From contig JAALGY010000011.1 of NCBI GenBank assembly GCA_032358165.1, positions 1,674,001-1,738,000 on the forward strand: a DNA stretch of 64,000 bases. The letters are read 5' to 3'. A program made the translations under genes and the position numbers. Source of the DNA: Diplosphaera chodatii (lineage: Eukaryota > Chlorophyta > Trebouxiophyceae > Prasiolales > Stichococcaceae). Every line of letters begins with the position of its first letter. Positions within the stretch are counted from its first letter, which is position 1. Under the pieces are notes generated by a model. The model was not told where the DNA came from and did no database searches. It was given only the letters and a program-made list of their open reading frames with translations. Shown here one piece after another: positions 14,283 through 25,804 of the stretch.

Positions 14283-14742
14283 GCCGAGCAGCTACAACGT
14301 TGTTGGGATGTGCCCGGCAAAGTCACCCCGGTAGGAGCAAACACTACCCGGCCACCCGACACCACACTACTGACCGGAGTAGGGAAGAAAGTGTTCGCCC
14401 TGCGCAAGGCTGCACGCTGAGCTTTGTGAGCTTCGTCGCCAGATGTTGCTGATTACTCGGGAACGGGGGGGCGACTTAGTCCCCCTCACTGCTGCAGCGT
14501 TGCGAGTTGCAGCTAACGGTGCAGTGGATGATGCAACACTGTCGAGCACCACAAGAACCTTCGAGTCTCAGTCTTTGAGCGTCTGTACTGCTTTCGATCG
14601 GCCACTGCTGAGCAGGTTTCTGGTGGCTTTTGTGCCAGCCTACCCCGCGCACCGTGCCAGGCGCACACATTCAGAGGGACTGAGCACGACACTGCTACTG
14701 TGGGCAAATGTGACGGTCAGCCTGCTCGCCACTAGTCTCGTG
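14283..14742. promoter_or_regulatory. Divergent promoter region, eIF6 / uL13
   Basis: 460 bases lie between the divergent start codons of two translation genes. A plus frame from 14443 is open through most of it, but it is out of frame with uL13 exon 1 and is not called. No motif was recognised. Confidence 0.45.
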
Positions 14743-15914
14743 ATGACCAGCAAGTTTTCCGGTGTCCTCAGGGTGAGAGACATGCGAGTGCGTCTGTTCT
14801 CGCCAACAGCATGTTCATGGCGCAGACCAGGGGATGTTTAAATAAATGTACGGAACTTGCATCTGGTGCAGAATGTTGACACAAGTGGCCTGAGCTATCG
14901 CCTGGTGGACGCAAAAGGCCAGGTCGTTGGGCGTCTCGCTGCGCAGCTTGCCGTCCTGCTGCAGGTCGGGAATGGCCGCCTGCGGTTGTGCGATGCCTAC
15001 AGGTCATTGACGCCGCGTCTGTGCACCAGGCACGAGCCGTCTGGTTGTTACGTGCAGGGCAAGGACAAACCGACATTTGCACCCCATGAGAACAGTGGCG
15101 ATGTTGTCGTCGTTGTCAATGCGCGGCATGCGGAGTTTACGGGGCGCAAGTGGAACAACAAACTATACAAATGGCACACAGGGTGGGTTGCCTTCTGCTG
15201 CAAGGCTGCTGGCTGCTGCGACCTTTGGATCGCATGGCAACTGACATGCATCTGCGCTTGTAAGTGCCGGGTGCGATAATAATTTTTGTCCATTGCACAG
15301 CTACCCTGGTGGACTGAAGGAGCGCACAGCGACTCAGGTTCATGATAAGGATCCTTCAGAGATCCTGCGCCGAGCAGTTGTTGGCATGCTGCCCAAAACC
15401 GTTCTGCGGAAGGTGAGTGCTGAACAGCATTGTGATCGCATTTCTTTCCGGAGTGTCACGTGAGATTGGTTGCATGAGCCTTGAGCATGTGCGATTGCAC
15501 ACAGTCGGGAGTGAGTTTCTCCACTTGTCACAGGCAAGGGACCGCAAGCTCCGCATCTTTCCGGATGCCGACCATCCTTTCAAGGATCACCCCCGGCTGC
15601 TTTCATGGGACCCGCCACCGCGGGCGCTGCGGAGGAAGCGGCCGCTGTTTGAGCTGCCAGAGGGCTTTGTGCCATTCAACCCCGAGGTGTGCTTTTGTTG
15701 CATGCCGCAGGTCGAGTGGCCAACGTGTCACTGCTATCATCTGCAGCAGCTTGGGGTGCTTTGCAGCTGAATATGCACCTCACAGCCATCACCATGGGGT
15801 GTGCGCCTGCAGGCGTACCTGAAGCGGTATGGCCACCAGCTCAGCGACGAGAAACGAGCGGAAGTACAGCGTTACATACAAGAGTCAGAGGAAGGCGAAG
15901 AGCAGGAGCTCTGA
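14743..15914 (+). CDS. MRPL13: Mitochondrial-type ribosomal protein uL13 (MRPL13)
   Basis: Large-subunit ribosomal protein of the bacterial L13 family, with the mitochondrial MRPL13 pattern. Exon 1 is only ten codons (14743-14772, MTSKFSGVLR). A 99-base GTGAGA...GTGCAG intron (14773-14871) leads to NVDTSGLSYRLVDAKGQVVG. Later exons give GKDKPTFAPHENSGDVVVVV (15.06 kb), RKWNNKLYKWHTG then YPGGLKERTA (15.1-15.3 kb), and ILRRAVVGMLPKTVLRKARD spanning an intron near 15.4-15.5 kb. RKLRIFPDADHPFKDHPRL is at 15.55 kb. An acidic C-terminal tail ends QESEEGEEQEL at the stop, 15914. No obvious cleavable presequence is visible, as in plant mitochondrial L13. A plastid copy would normally carry a long transit peptide, which is absent here. 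Confidence 0.9.
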
Positions 15915-16120
15915 TGCTATTGCACACGGTTGGCAACCAGGCTGTGGGCAACACCACCGAATTAATGCCCTGCTCAATGCACAGCAGTCTGTCATGACTC
16001 ATCACACCGCACTACTGCGTGTATCAGGAATGCTGACGCTCGTCTTAGAAGTCCCACCGCATCGCCTCAGTCCTCTGCTGTGGGCTTCTGTGATGGCGAA
16101 CCCTGCACATGCACTGCCTG

Positions 16121-17518
16121 TTACACGCGTAGCATGTCATGGTGCATCATATCCACACAATTGCGCAGGAGGCACACGTGGGTTATGACAATGCTGCACT
16201 GACACGGGATCATGATGCATGGATCAGGCAAGCTCTTCCACATGACACAACCGTAGTCAATCAACACCACACAGTATATCCTGCTACCGGCACGCACCCC
16301 AGCATCCTCGTGCGCCTTCACGCCCGCGTCAGCCAGTGACAACTCGTACAGCAGCGTCTACATAGTCAACACAGCATACATCACCCAACGGACACGGGGT
16401 GCAAACACCCATCCGATGTGCTTTGACTAGCCAGGGCACCAACCTCCAGTTTCTTGAGCGTGTACTTCAGGCTATCGAACTTCTTGCGGATCGCGCCATT
16501 TCGCAGGTCATACTGGTTGCATTAACAATGGGGTTGCGATGTCAGAGCATGTATGTGTGGCTGACACGTAGCACCACTATGTAGCACTTGCTCAGCAGTG
16601 CCCCAGCTGCAACAGGCACTCATCGTCTGACCTGTAGAAACTGACCGAAGATACCCTCGACCAGCCCCCTGCAGGTGCGGACAGCCTCGACATTCCGCTG
16701 CGTCGCTTGAAGGACAGCATACCTATTGAGCTCGCCAGTGAAGTCCAGCACGCCTCCGAGATACCTGGTAAGGTTCGAATGAAGCGACAGCATCATCATC
16801 AAGTGTGTATTGGGGCGCCCTGTGAACTGTACTTATGCAACTCTGCAGGGAATGCGCACTCACTCATCGCGGCTGCAAGTTGGCAGCTCTGATGACGGCA
16901 TAAGCCTGCCCTCCTGGAGGAAACCCCTGAAGAGCCTTGCTTCCGCAAACTGCAGCCAGAAAGCAAGGTGTAGTTGTGGCAGACGACAACATGCCGAAAC
17001 TTGCGAGGAGCGCGGTGCTGGGTATGACTGCAAGCACACCTCCTCCATGGCATTGCTGAATGAGCCATGCCGTAAGTCAGGCTCAGCACTCAGTATAGGC
17101 GCCAACTCTGCTGCAATGCCTGCTGCCTTGTCCAGCCGCTGTACTGCCTCATCATCCTGGCAGCGGTGCAATGAGAAGATGGCCTGCTTCGCCAGCTTAC
17201 CAATGTCTGCATGCACTAACACTACCATCAAACGCCGTAAACGATCATCAGCCGACTGGCCCCGCAGCGCCTATGCAGATTGTGGCGGTGTCACGTATCC
17301 TGAAATTGGACATACAGGAGCAGTCCTACCCCGGGATTGCTTGATGATGGTCTCTCGGCTGGCGTCATGCCGTACCATGTCTTCCCCAAGCTTCTCAAAA
17401 TCCCTGCAGAGGCAGGTGTGCGATGCAGCAGGAGGACGCTAGAATATGATCTGAATCTTGACACAGCGTGCCAAACGACAAGTTGATCCGTGACACTCCT
17501 GCACCTCTCATCAAGCAT
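16121..17518 (-). CDS. TSN: Translin
   Basis: Translin-family single-stranded nucleic-acid binding protein; with TRAX it forms the C3PO endoribonuclease that trims passenger strands and tRNA leaders. The first ATG on this strand is at 17518 (MLDERCRSVTDQLV). Next come DFEKLGEDMVRHDASRETII (17.4 kb), AIFSLHRCQDDEAVQRLDKA (17.2 kb) and RHGSFSNAMEE (17.05 kb). LQFAEARLFRGFLQEGRLMP (16.95 kb), YLGGVLDFTGELNRYAVLQA (16.75 kb) and YDLRNGAIRKKFDSLKYTLK (16.5 kb) follow, then LLYELSLADAGVKAHED (16.33 kb). The GELxRYA and RKKFDSLKY motifs fit translin better than TRAX. The last frame stays open to 16121, but the true stop may lie after another splice, so the left end is uncertain. Confidence 0.85.
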
Positions 17519-17605
17519 GACTGCAGCCGAGCGCTTCGGCGCCTGCAAGCACGACGCAGGAGGGGTTACAAGGGACGAAACCGTTGCTAAGAAGCTCAAG
17601 CACTC

Positions 17606-17842
17606 CTACGGTATCTTGACATAAACCTCACCATGCTTTCGGTGCACGATGAACCTGGTCGAAAGAATGCTCTGGTACAAAATTGGGCGGTCAAGACGCG
17701 CCGCAGCAGCATTAACGATGCAGCTGCGAATGTAGAAGAAAGCATAAAACCACAGCAGGTGCTGCAGCGTAACGCCACCAAAAAGCTCAAGGTGCACAGT
17801 GCCGCCAGTTGCGCGCCATGTGACGAAGTGCCATGTCATCAT
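17606..17842 (-). CDS. Unassigned exon-like frame with one membrane segment
   Basis: A minus-strand frame, open from an AG acceptor-like site near 17866 with its first ATG at 17842, ends at 17606. That is just upstream of the translin start. It contains a hydrophobic run, LQHLLWFYAFFYIRSCIV, followed by a basic tail, RFIVHRKHGEVYVKIP. It could be a very small membrane protein, the last exon of a gene whose start is hidden, or a chance frame. The opposite strand is also open (17633-17854). I do not recognise it. Confidence 0.25.
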   Translation of the reverse strand: MMTWHFVTWRATGGTVHLELFGGVTLQHLLWFYAFFYIRSCIVNAAAARLDRPILYQSILSTRFIVHRKHGEVYVKIP

Positions 17843-17930
17843 TTCGTCATCTGACCTTGAATTCACAGCGTGCTGCTGCGTACACAGTGTTGCAGCGTGA
17901 TAACCGCAAGGCGTAGCCTCCGTTGGAAGG

Positions 17931-18511
17931 ATGGACAGCCCAGCATCCCCCAGGACAGCGGCGCAGACTGATGGGTGCGGTCAAGCTGGAAGTTCCGCCT
18001 TCTGGCCCCCTGATGTTTGGGCTTTCCTCATCAGTTCTGCCACGCCGGGCTCAGGGCCGTGCAGTGGCATGCCACAGCTCGACGCCGTCCGGACAGCCTT
18101 TGCCGTTGCACTGCGCCAGCCCGATCCACTCTGCTTGCGCATGGGAGAGCTTGTCTGAAATGCTTGCGATGCTGCACCTGCGCTCATGCAATGTGCCCAA
18201 CGGTGTGACTCCCAGCTGGTGCTGCTGCAACCCATGGCAAATGAGTTGTTATTGGACGGCCACTTTCTGGATGCAGGCCACCAGCAGCAGAGGTCCATGG
18301 CGGCGCACCCCCGCCTTTCAGTGAGCAGGTCCAGATGCAGCAGCAGGTCCAGCAGTTGCACATGCAACAGCAGGCACAGCAACAGACGCAATCACATGCT
18401 GCGCAACTGCATTTGCAGCAGCAGGCGCAAAGACAGCAGCAGGCGCAGCGGCAACAACAGCATCAGCTGCACATTCAGCAGCAACAGCAGCAGCGGCAGG
18501 TGCACCAGCTG

Positions 18512-18550
<39 letters not shown>

Positions 18551-21316
18551 ATGCAGCAAGCGGCTCAAAATCAGCAGCCGCAGCCGCAGCAGGCGCAACA
18601 GCAGGTTTGGAATGCCTGGCAACAGCAGCCGCAACAGCAGCAATATTTGTACCAAACCAGCTCAGCAGATGTCGAGGTTGGTGTACGATCATCATGATCA
18701 AGCAAGCTGCAGGCGCTGCCAGCTCAGTGGCGCTGATCAAACACGAGCGATTATCTCCGCAGGTACCGCCGGTGATGCAGCAGAGAGCACAGGCCCCCGC
18801 GGATGTGCCCACAGGAGGTGGGATAACCTAGGCGGAGGGTGTGCCTGTACAGCGGCAGCGTGTGAAGCCAATCGCATATTTTTTATCCTGGACCTTGCAG
18901 GCCTGCCGCAAGAGCTACATGAGGCGTTGCAGACTGCCCAGCGGCAGGCTGACGCGTACATCGTGCGGTCTGCAAAGCTGGCGGCAGTTGGCGGCGTGGA
19001 TTACATGCCGCCTGCCGGCATGCCTGTGCAAATGCAGCCCATGCGCAAGGTCGGTGCAGACACATGGAGCAGGGTTGTGCGGTGCTTACTGAATCTTGTG
19101 CAATCCAGTCACCCAGTCCACAATGCGGACTGCCAGCACCCTCTCGCATGCATGCAGATGGATGTGGGAGTGCTGCAACAACAGCTGCAGCAGGTGACTG
19201 CGCAGCGCAGTCAGCTTGCGGCTCACGCCGCGCAGCTACAGTCAGCGATGCAGCAGCTGCACAGTTCACCGCCACTGCTGAATGGCGCTGCTGGCGGCGC
19301 CCCCGGTGGCCCCTCTGGCAGCCCGGGTGACAGCCTGCACACATACAGCGGCGGCGTCTCGAAGCCAATCAAACCGCCGGCTGGTGAGCTACTATTTCTG
19401 TCACAGCAGGGTGCAGCTGGGGGAGCTTCGCCCTCGAGGACAGGGCGGCCGTGTCCAAGGCTGATGGCTGCTGCGCTGCTAAACTGCAGGGCTGCCAAAG
19501 CGGGGTCAAGCGCAGGGGCGAGAGCGCCGCGCAGCATCCCTGAAAGCAGCGGAAATCAGGCAGGAGTGGCTGCAGGCCGAGCAACAGCCCATTGAAGCAG
19601 CCAGTCCGCCAGGCCCTTCCCAGGTGCCATCTGGCCCGGTGACTCATCACCACGGTGCATGAGTGGCACCGCCAAGTTTCGAACTGTTGCAACTGAACCA
19701 CCTCACAATGAGGACATACTGGTCTTCTACACCATCTTCTGCAGGGCCGGGGTCACCGGCCACAGAGCGGTGGTTCTGGGCAATTCGAGCGTGGTCCGAA
19801 GCAGGCAGAGGCAGAGGAGGCCGAGGCATGGGATACTGTGCCGCATGACAAACTTCGCCTGAAGTTGAAGGACATCAAGTGAGCTGTGGTGCTGGCTCCA
19901 TGCACACTGCTGCCACCATGAACATTGTTTCCATACACCTCAATCTCATGCACAGTCTACCTCTTGACGTATGCCTGCTGTCGTGCCACAGGGCTGGGCT
20001 GCACAACAAGTGGCTGCAGGTGTACTGGCCGGACGACAAAAAGTGGTGGCCTGGCCGGGTGGCGGACATCAATGTGCGGGAGCGGCGTGTGGTGCTGCTC
20101 TACGAGACAAGTGCGCAGGACCTAATGGTCCTCGGTCGCAGGCCGGACGCCGTGCTCAGTCACCATGTCAACATGTATGCGTGCTGTGCTACTGGCAACA
20201 GGTATGTCAGACGGAGACGGACAAGCCCCGAATGGCTTGTCTTGCAGCCCCTTTCACACATTGTTGTCGAGCTGTACAGACGAGGAGGAGGAGCTGGACC
20301 TGGCGGACCTGGTGAACAAGGGGGAGGTGGCGTGGCTGCACCGGGAGGACGCACCCGCCCAGCCGCAGCGCGCGCCCCCCAAGCCGCAGCAGCGCCACTC
20401 CGACAGCCCGCCGCTTGCCGGCCTGGACGACCTCCCCAGTGCGCGCGCCTCTGTCTGGCTGCAACTTGTGGTACTGCTTGGCAGCAGATGAGACAGCCGG
20501 GAAAACATCCAGCGTTAGCAGCTGTGGTCGTCAATCACATTGAGGCTCAGACTGAGGAGGTCCCCATGCCCAGGCTCTGGGGACCTTGGCGGCCTGATGG
20601 ACGGCGACATCTTCAGCGTCCCAATGGGCGGCGGGGGTGGCTTTATGCCGCAGCAGCATGCTGCCCCCTATGGGTACGTGGACTGGCCAGACCTGCGCTC
20701 TGTGGATCAACGACCTGCCAGTACTTCATGTGGCTGTTCAACAATGTGAGCTTCTGGGATCTGTCATGGCCCATACCACGAGCTGCTGTTGTCTGCAGGC
20801 AGATGATGCCACATTCGGCAGCCACCATGGGCCAGAGTCACATGGGGCAGCACATGGTGCCTGGCGGCGCCGGTGACTTGCATGGCGGGATGGGCATGCG
20901 TGGCGGCAGCATGCTGCCAGGTGCTCATGCACAGGGCTGCTGGGGTTGTGTGCTGCCATGCGGGCGACTGTTATGCGCGCTCCCACGTGGCCGTGCCTCA
21001 TCCGTACGCTGGCGTGGCTGCAGGCGGCGGCGGCCTGGGCGGGCCGGGGCCTGGCGGCGGCCTGCCGGCGGGGGGGCCGCCGCAGGGCCTGGGCGCGGTG
21101 CTGGCGCTGGGGCAGGGCGCCCTCGGGGCGCTGGTGCACGTGTTCTGGGCGCAGCGCAGCAGCTGGTACGCGGCGCGGGTCATCAGCTGCAGCCCGCCGC
21201 AGCGCAGCATCATGGTGCAGTACGAGGGCGGCCGCCAGGATGTGCTGGACATGGCAAAGGAGAACGTAGAGTTCCGCATCCGGCTGCTGCCTGCACGCCC
21301 GTCCATGGCCATGTAG
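17931..21316 (+). CDS. Glutamine-rich nuclear protein with two Tudor-like modules
   Basis: Likely chromatin or transcription scaffold (inference). Exon 1 at 17931 starts MDSPASPRTAAQTDG. A second exon has LVLLQPMANELLLDGHFLDA (18.23 kb). A long CAG/CAA tract (about 18330-18640) encodes mostly Gln with His/Ala, ending WNAWQQQPQQQQYLYQ. A helix LPQELHEALQTAQRQADAYI (18.9 kb) and Gln-rich coiled coil VGVLQQQLQQVTAQRSQLAA (19.17 kb) follow, then a charged exon ending DTVPHDKLRLKLKDIK (19.85 kb). Tudor-like module 1 (about 20.0-20.3 kb) has WLQVYWPDDKKWWPGRV, VVLLYET, then DEEEELDLADLVNKGEVAWL. Gly/Pro-rich linkers precede module 2 (21.1-21.28 kb): LVHVFWAQRSSWYAARVISC then IMVQYEGGRQDVLDM. The stop is 21316. 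The modules resemble the Tudor-like repeats of PDS5-type and agenet-like plant proteins. No close named family was recognised. Confidence 0.75.
18330..18640 (+). repeat. CAG/CAA trinucleotide-rich tract encoding polyglutamine
   Basis: About 300 bases of imperfect CAG/CAA repeats, interrupted by CAC, GCG, ATG and CTG codons. It encodes the Gln-rich arm of the Tudor-like protein. Shifted frames read as poly-Ser/Cys, poly-Ala or poly-Leu and stay open for hundreds of codons, so apparent ORFs over this tract are artefacts. Confidence 0.9.
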
Positions 21317-22306
21317 GCGGCCTGCTATCAGGACAGCGCTTGCCAGCACAATGGCTCCGGGGCAGCAGAGGCAGCAGAGATACTGAGGCTGCAGCTGCGC
21401 ATGTGTGGCGTGGACAGCGGCTTGTACACCGCCGGTTTGACGGCTTAGGACATCAACGATGTGTGGCATTTCAGCGAATGAGTATAGAATCATGCCGGAG
21501 ACCCTGCAGAGACAGCACACGGTACGAGTCGTGTTTGTACACCTCACAGGGAACTGCGCAAGTTGGCGCTCACATCAGCTTGGTTTCTGTGGTGGTTTGT
21601 GGCACTTCTTCCAATTTGAGTGACACCTTGAGCATTCATCCGCTTCTGGTTTCCTGCAGGCATGTTTGCTGGTGAAGCTTCTTGCAAACCTGCCCAGCAT
21701 GCTTCTATAATGCGTCATCGCGTGTCAGTCTGTCAGATAGAAATGCCCGGCATGCCGATCCTCTGACCTGGATCCAGCTCAACCAAAGCTTTTGACTCGG
21801 GCGGTTCGTCGCACTCTGGTGAACAGCGCCCACCTGCTCTGTTCTGCTGATGAATCGTTTCACTAGAAACTCCAGGGATTTGATCGAGCTTCTCCTAAGG
21901 CTGACACTGGGTGCTCGAGCGGCAGCGTTTCACGTGCATGGCCATCGAACTACTGGAGCTCAGGCGACGAACGAACTCAGTTGTACCGGCTTACCTCTTG
22001 GAGTCCGACCTGGCTTCCGCACATGAACTTATGCCAGATGATTTCACGCAGATAGTCGATGTTGGCAGGGGCCAGAGCCGGCCGGGGCAGCTGTAGCATG
22101 CGCACGCACCAGTTGCTCCTGATCAGCAGCAGCGCTGCAACAATGTGCTAGCTCTTAGGCAGTTACTGACAGCAGCAGGTCCTATGTAAGACCGCATGTC
22201 TATTGGGTGCGCTACGCACTCATTGGAGGGCAGAGCCGCGTTCTGAGGACCGGTGCGGCGAGCCGCGCAGCTGCAGGAGCTCGTCATTGCAGCAAAACAT
22301 GCTGTC
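21317..22306. promoter_or_regulatory. Intergenic region between the Tudor-like gene and NIPA
   Basis: Nearly 1 kb with no supported gene. It should contain the 3' UTR of the upstream gene and the promoter/leader of NIPA. Short open frames (for example 21911-22096) lack any family resemblance. Confidence 0.4.
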
Positions 22307-24183
22307 ATGCCGATAACCAGTGACAACCTCAAGGGCCTTTGCCTGGCTGTCTCGTCCAGCATCTTCATTGGCTCAAGTTTCATCGTCAAGAAGAAAGGGC
22401 TGCGTGCAGCCGGGACGCAGGGCCTGCGAGCAGGTGGCCTCACGCAGACTGCATGGCGAACGTGTAGGCGTGGCTGACGCAGCTCACCTGCAGTTCACTG
22501 CATGGTTGTGTCGTTTGCCCTCTGCGCGCATGCCAACCCCGCTGCACTGCTGCGCAGGCAGCGGTGGGTTCTCCTATCTGCGGGAGCCGCTATGGTGGGC
22601 GGGCATGCTGTCGCTGATAGTCGGCGAGGTGGCCAACTTTGCAGCATACGCATTTGCGCCAGCCATCCTGGTGACACCCCTCGGGGCGCTCAGCATCATC
22701 GTCAGGTGCATCTAGCACAACATGAGCTCAGACGCTACAGCATGGACATGGTAGCTTCCTGCTAGCAATGGTGCTGTTTCTCTCTGCACTTGGCCGCAGA
22801 TGCATGAACACCAGAGGCAGAGGTTACAAGGGTTTGTGATGCCCTGCGCAGTGCGGTCCTGGCACACTACCTGCTGCAGGAGAAGCTGAATGTGTTTGGT
22901 GTGCTGGGCTGCGCGCTGTGCATCGTCGGCAGCATTGTTATCGTGCTGCATGCGCCCGGGGAGCGTCAGGTCCGCTCCGTCATGGAGATCTGGGCGTACG
23001 CCATGCGCCCCGGTGCGTGCAGCGCCCACCTGCTGCCCTCAGTCCTCTTGTAGTCGCAGTGCTGTCCACAGGGGCAGGCTGACCTGCAAGCCCATCTATA
23101 TGTCAGTTGGTGTCGACTCATCATGCCAGTGCTCTGCCGTTCCCGATGGCACTTGTATACAGTGTTTGGCAGGCCGCCCAGCGAGCGCCTGATGCGCACA
23201 TCGTGCATGTGCCACAGGGCATGTCCTTCCTTATTGCTCACTGTACTCATGCCTACCGTAACCTGCATTCTGTGCTGACTCACTGCAGGCTTTCTGACAT
23301 ACGCGGCCACTGCATTGGCAGTGGTGCTACTGCTGATTTGGGGCACGCCACCTGAGTGGGGGACAACCAATGTGTTTGTGTACCTCGGCATCTGCTCCCT
23401 GATGGGCTCTCTCTCGGTGGTCAGCTGCAAGGTGCACTGTGCGCAGTGCAGCAATGGTCCTGCTCCTGAGCGTGTGATGCTGTGCACGCATCGATGGGAC
23501 AGGGCAAAATTACACGGTGCGTCAAACATGCTTCCTCCTCGCAGGCATTGGGCATATCACTGCGACTGACTTTCAGCGGCAGCAACCAGCTGCTGCAGCT
23601 GGAGACTGGGTACTGCATAGTGGTGCGCTGCCTCCCTCGTCAGTCATGGGTGCTGCTGGACGTGCAGACTGCTGGTCGTGGTGTCACTGACTGACTGTGG
23701 TGATGGAGGCTGTGCCGACCCGCAGACCGTGGCGGTCTGCGTCGTCACACAGATGAATTACCTGAACAAAGCGCTGGACCTGTTCAACACAGCCATCGTC
23801 AGCCCCATCTACTATGTGATGTTCACCACGCTGACGGTGACCGCCAACGTGATCCTCTTCCAGGTGAGCCGATCCGCGGGGGGGCCTGTGGCACTGGGTT
23901 GCCCCCTGGGCTCCTGCTTTGGTGCCTGACGTACTGCTGACCTGGAACACAGGAGGATCAGCAGATGACGGACGTGGTGAACCAGATTTGCGGCTTCATG
24001 ACCATCATGGGCGGCACATTCCTCCTGCACGCCACACGGGACATGGATGTGGGCGTCTCGGATGTTGCCAAATTAGCAAGGTCCAAGGCGGGCTCGGCAG
24101 GTGGCAATGGCCTGCAGATGCAGACATTGCCGGTCACAAGGCCCCTGCATCGAACGCTGAGCAGTAGTATGCGTGAAATGTAA
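22307..24183 (+). CDS. NIPA-type magnesium transporter
   Basis: Multipass membrane protein of the NIPA family (drug/metabolite transporter superfamily), proposed to move Mg2+ at endosomal or plasma membranes. The start at 22307 gives [20 protein letters not shown], the usual short lead-in to TM1; an alternative in-frame start is 22253. Exons then supply [39 protein letters not shown] (22.56 kb), [20 protein letters not shown] (22.63 kb) and [20 protein letters not shown] (22.86 kb). [20 protein letters not shown] (23.29 kb), [19 protein letters not shown] (23.38 kb), [16 protein letters not shown] (23.55 kb) and [20 protein letters not shown] (23.74 kb) follow. [19 protein letters not shown] (24.0 kb) precedes a Ser/Arg tail ending at 24183. 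All nine expected membrane segments can be placed. About seven exons. Confidence 0.93.
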
Positions 24184-24435
24184 CGCTGCGGTTCAAAGTC
24201 CCGATGTTCTTACATTTCTTACAAGGCTGTTTCAACCACCACTACATCAACCAGTTTCAGCGTCCATCGTGGCGCCAGGTGTCACACAATATACAATCAA
24301 CGATATACAATGGATGACCACAACGAGGTCCTGACAGCTGATGTCCACTGTCGGATGTACATTGAGGGACTTGGGTCTTCCCCACTAGCCATGGTGCGTA
24401 CAGCAGCAGCCACAGTCCAAGTACGTGAATGATAC

Positions 24436-25804
24436 TTACACACTTGGGCGGCGGCGCTGCGACCGTTCCCAGCGCGCATCCAGTTCTGCAGGAAGCATGC
24501 AGTACAGCAGTCGCTTGGGAGTCAGCTCCATTCAACGTCATGTGTCTCCCTGACATCCCTTGTGATGACAACAAGCCGGCAGCGCACGGAGACGAACCAT
24601 GTAGCTGCATGGCTTTTCTGATGTCTCCATGAGCTGCTCGTAAGTAGAAAGCAGCCTGATGGACATCCACACGCAGACTGCGACTGAGGATCTGCACAGC
24701 AGCACGCACGACCTGTCAAGCCGACTTTGCGGTGTACTGAACCCCACATAACAGTCACCAGTGGGTAGCAGAGGGCAACATGCCGCCACGGTGGTGACAG
24801 GTACCTGTGCCAACTTGGCCATTGCCTGCTCATTCGCCCGCAGCTTTGCAGCAGAGTCCAGCTCCTCTGGCAGCTGTGTGCCAGACTCGGTGTGCACAAT
24901 GACAAACTGTCGGTTTGCATATGGACAGAAGTGAAACTCTGCATCGGAGTCGCGTATGTCCTCCACTGCATGTTGGCGGTGACTCAAGTCAGCAAGCATG
25001 AACCAAATATGTGTTTTGTGCAGCAAGGTCTCTCTTCAAAGGCTTTGGAAGGCAGACAAAGCACAGCTTGCCTGGTATGAAGATGCACGTTCTGGTTGCA
25101 AGTGACCAATCGCTGAAGATGTTGTTACATAGTTTGAGGGTGGCCACATCAGTTCCGCACGCAACTGCCAGCGATGACAGCGTATCCACATGGCTCTGCA
25201 GCTGCCGCTGCCTGACAAATGCCGACTTCTCCACCCTCTATAAATGTACACGTGGTCAATGCAACTGGATGTTTCAGTTTCGGCACAGCTTGAGCATCAA
25301 TGATGTGCGCTGCCATAGCAAGATGGAGCAGGTATGATGTGCAAGCCTCACCGCCAGTGCTGCTGGGTTACGTGGCTTGCCAACAATACTGCGAAGGCCC
25401 CATCGCTCCTTGAATATGATCAGAGCAGCTTGGTCTGCCAAGTCTTTCCAAAGGCTGCATACGGCCTGTAGCAATGGACACGCTGTATGCAGATGCACAC
25501 CGATGCAAGTGTCAAACAGGGCTAGAACCATGCGCAAACGTACCCGTGCAGACCGAGCGAGGTCCTGCAGCTCGCAGCGCGTCAGAATGAGTAGCAGTAC
25601 ATCAGCATCCAGCACACAGATGCCGGTGTGCTGGGCTGCGGCGAGGTCACCACTTAACTGCTCGCTGGTAAATTCGCTGTTGCACGGAGTCGCCTGAACA
25701 TGGCAGCGCCGCACAACAGGTGGTGGCGGGTCGTGGGCACAGTCATCCTGCTCGCCTGTCTCACCACAGCAGCGCAGCAGCGTGCAAGCCATCAGCGCTG
25801 CCAT
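24436..25804 (-). CDS. F-box protein with LysM domain (plant At1g55000-like)
   Basis: Predicted SCF ubiquitin-ligase adaptor combining an F-box and one intracellular LysM motif, an architecture found in plants and animals. The start at 25804 encodes MAALMACTLLRCCGETGEQD, similar to the Cys-rich N-terminus of the plant protein. The F-box is DADVLLLILTRCELQDLARS (25.6 kb), then after an intron CSLWKDLADQAALIIFKERW (25.43 kb). The LysM core is HVDTLSSLAVACGTDVATLK (25.17 kb), then LCNNIFSDWSLATRTCIFIP. A C-terminal AVQILSRSLRVDVHQAAFYL helix (24.68 kb) follows. The final exon has CMLPAELDARWERSQRRRP before the stop at 24436, matching the WERQ-type ending of the plant family. The adaptor role is inferred from the F-box alone. 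Confidence 0.85.

Noticed and set aside
18318..18812. Minus-strand poly-Ala/Leu frames
   Set aside because: Antisense reading of the same trinucleotide repeat.
18186..19595. 469-codon plus-strand frame rich in Ser, Cys, Arg and Asn
   Set aside because: It is the shifted reading of the CAG/CAA tract; the in-frame exons give glutamine and are joined by proper splice sites.
19879..21675. 598-codon plus-strand frame over the Tudor-like gene
   Set aside because: It includes the first Tudor-like exon but then reads introns and later exons out of frame (Arg/Gly/Pro-rich); splice sites support the shorter exons instead.
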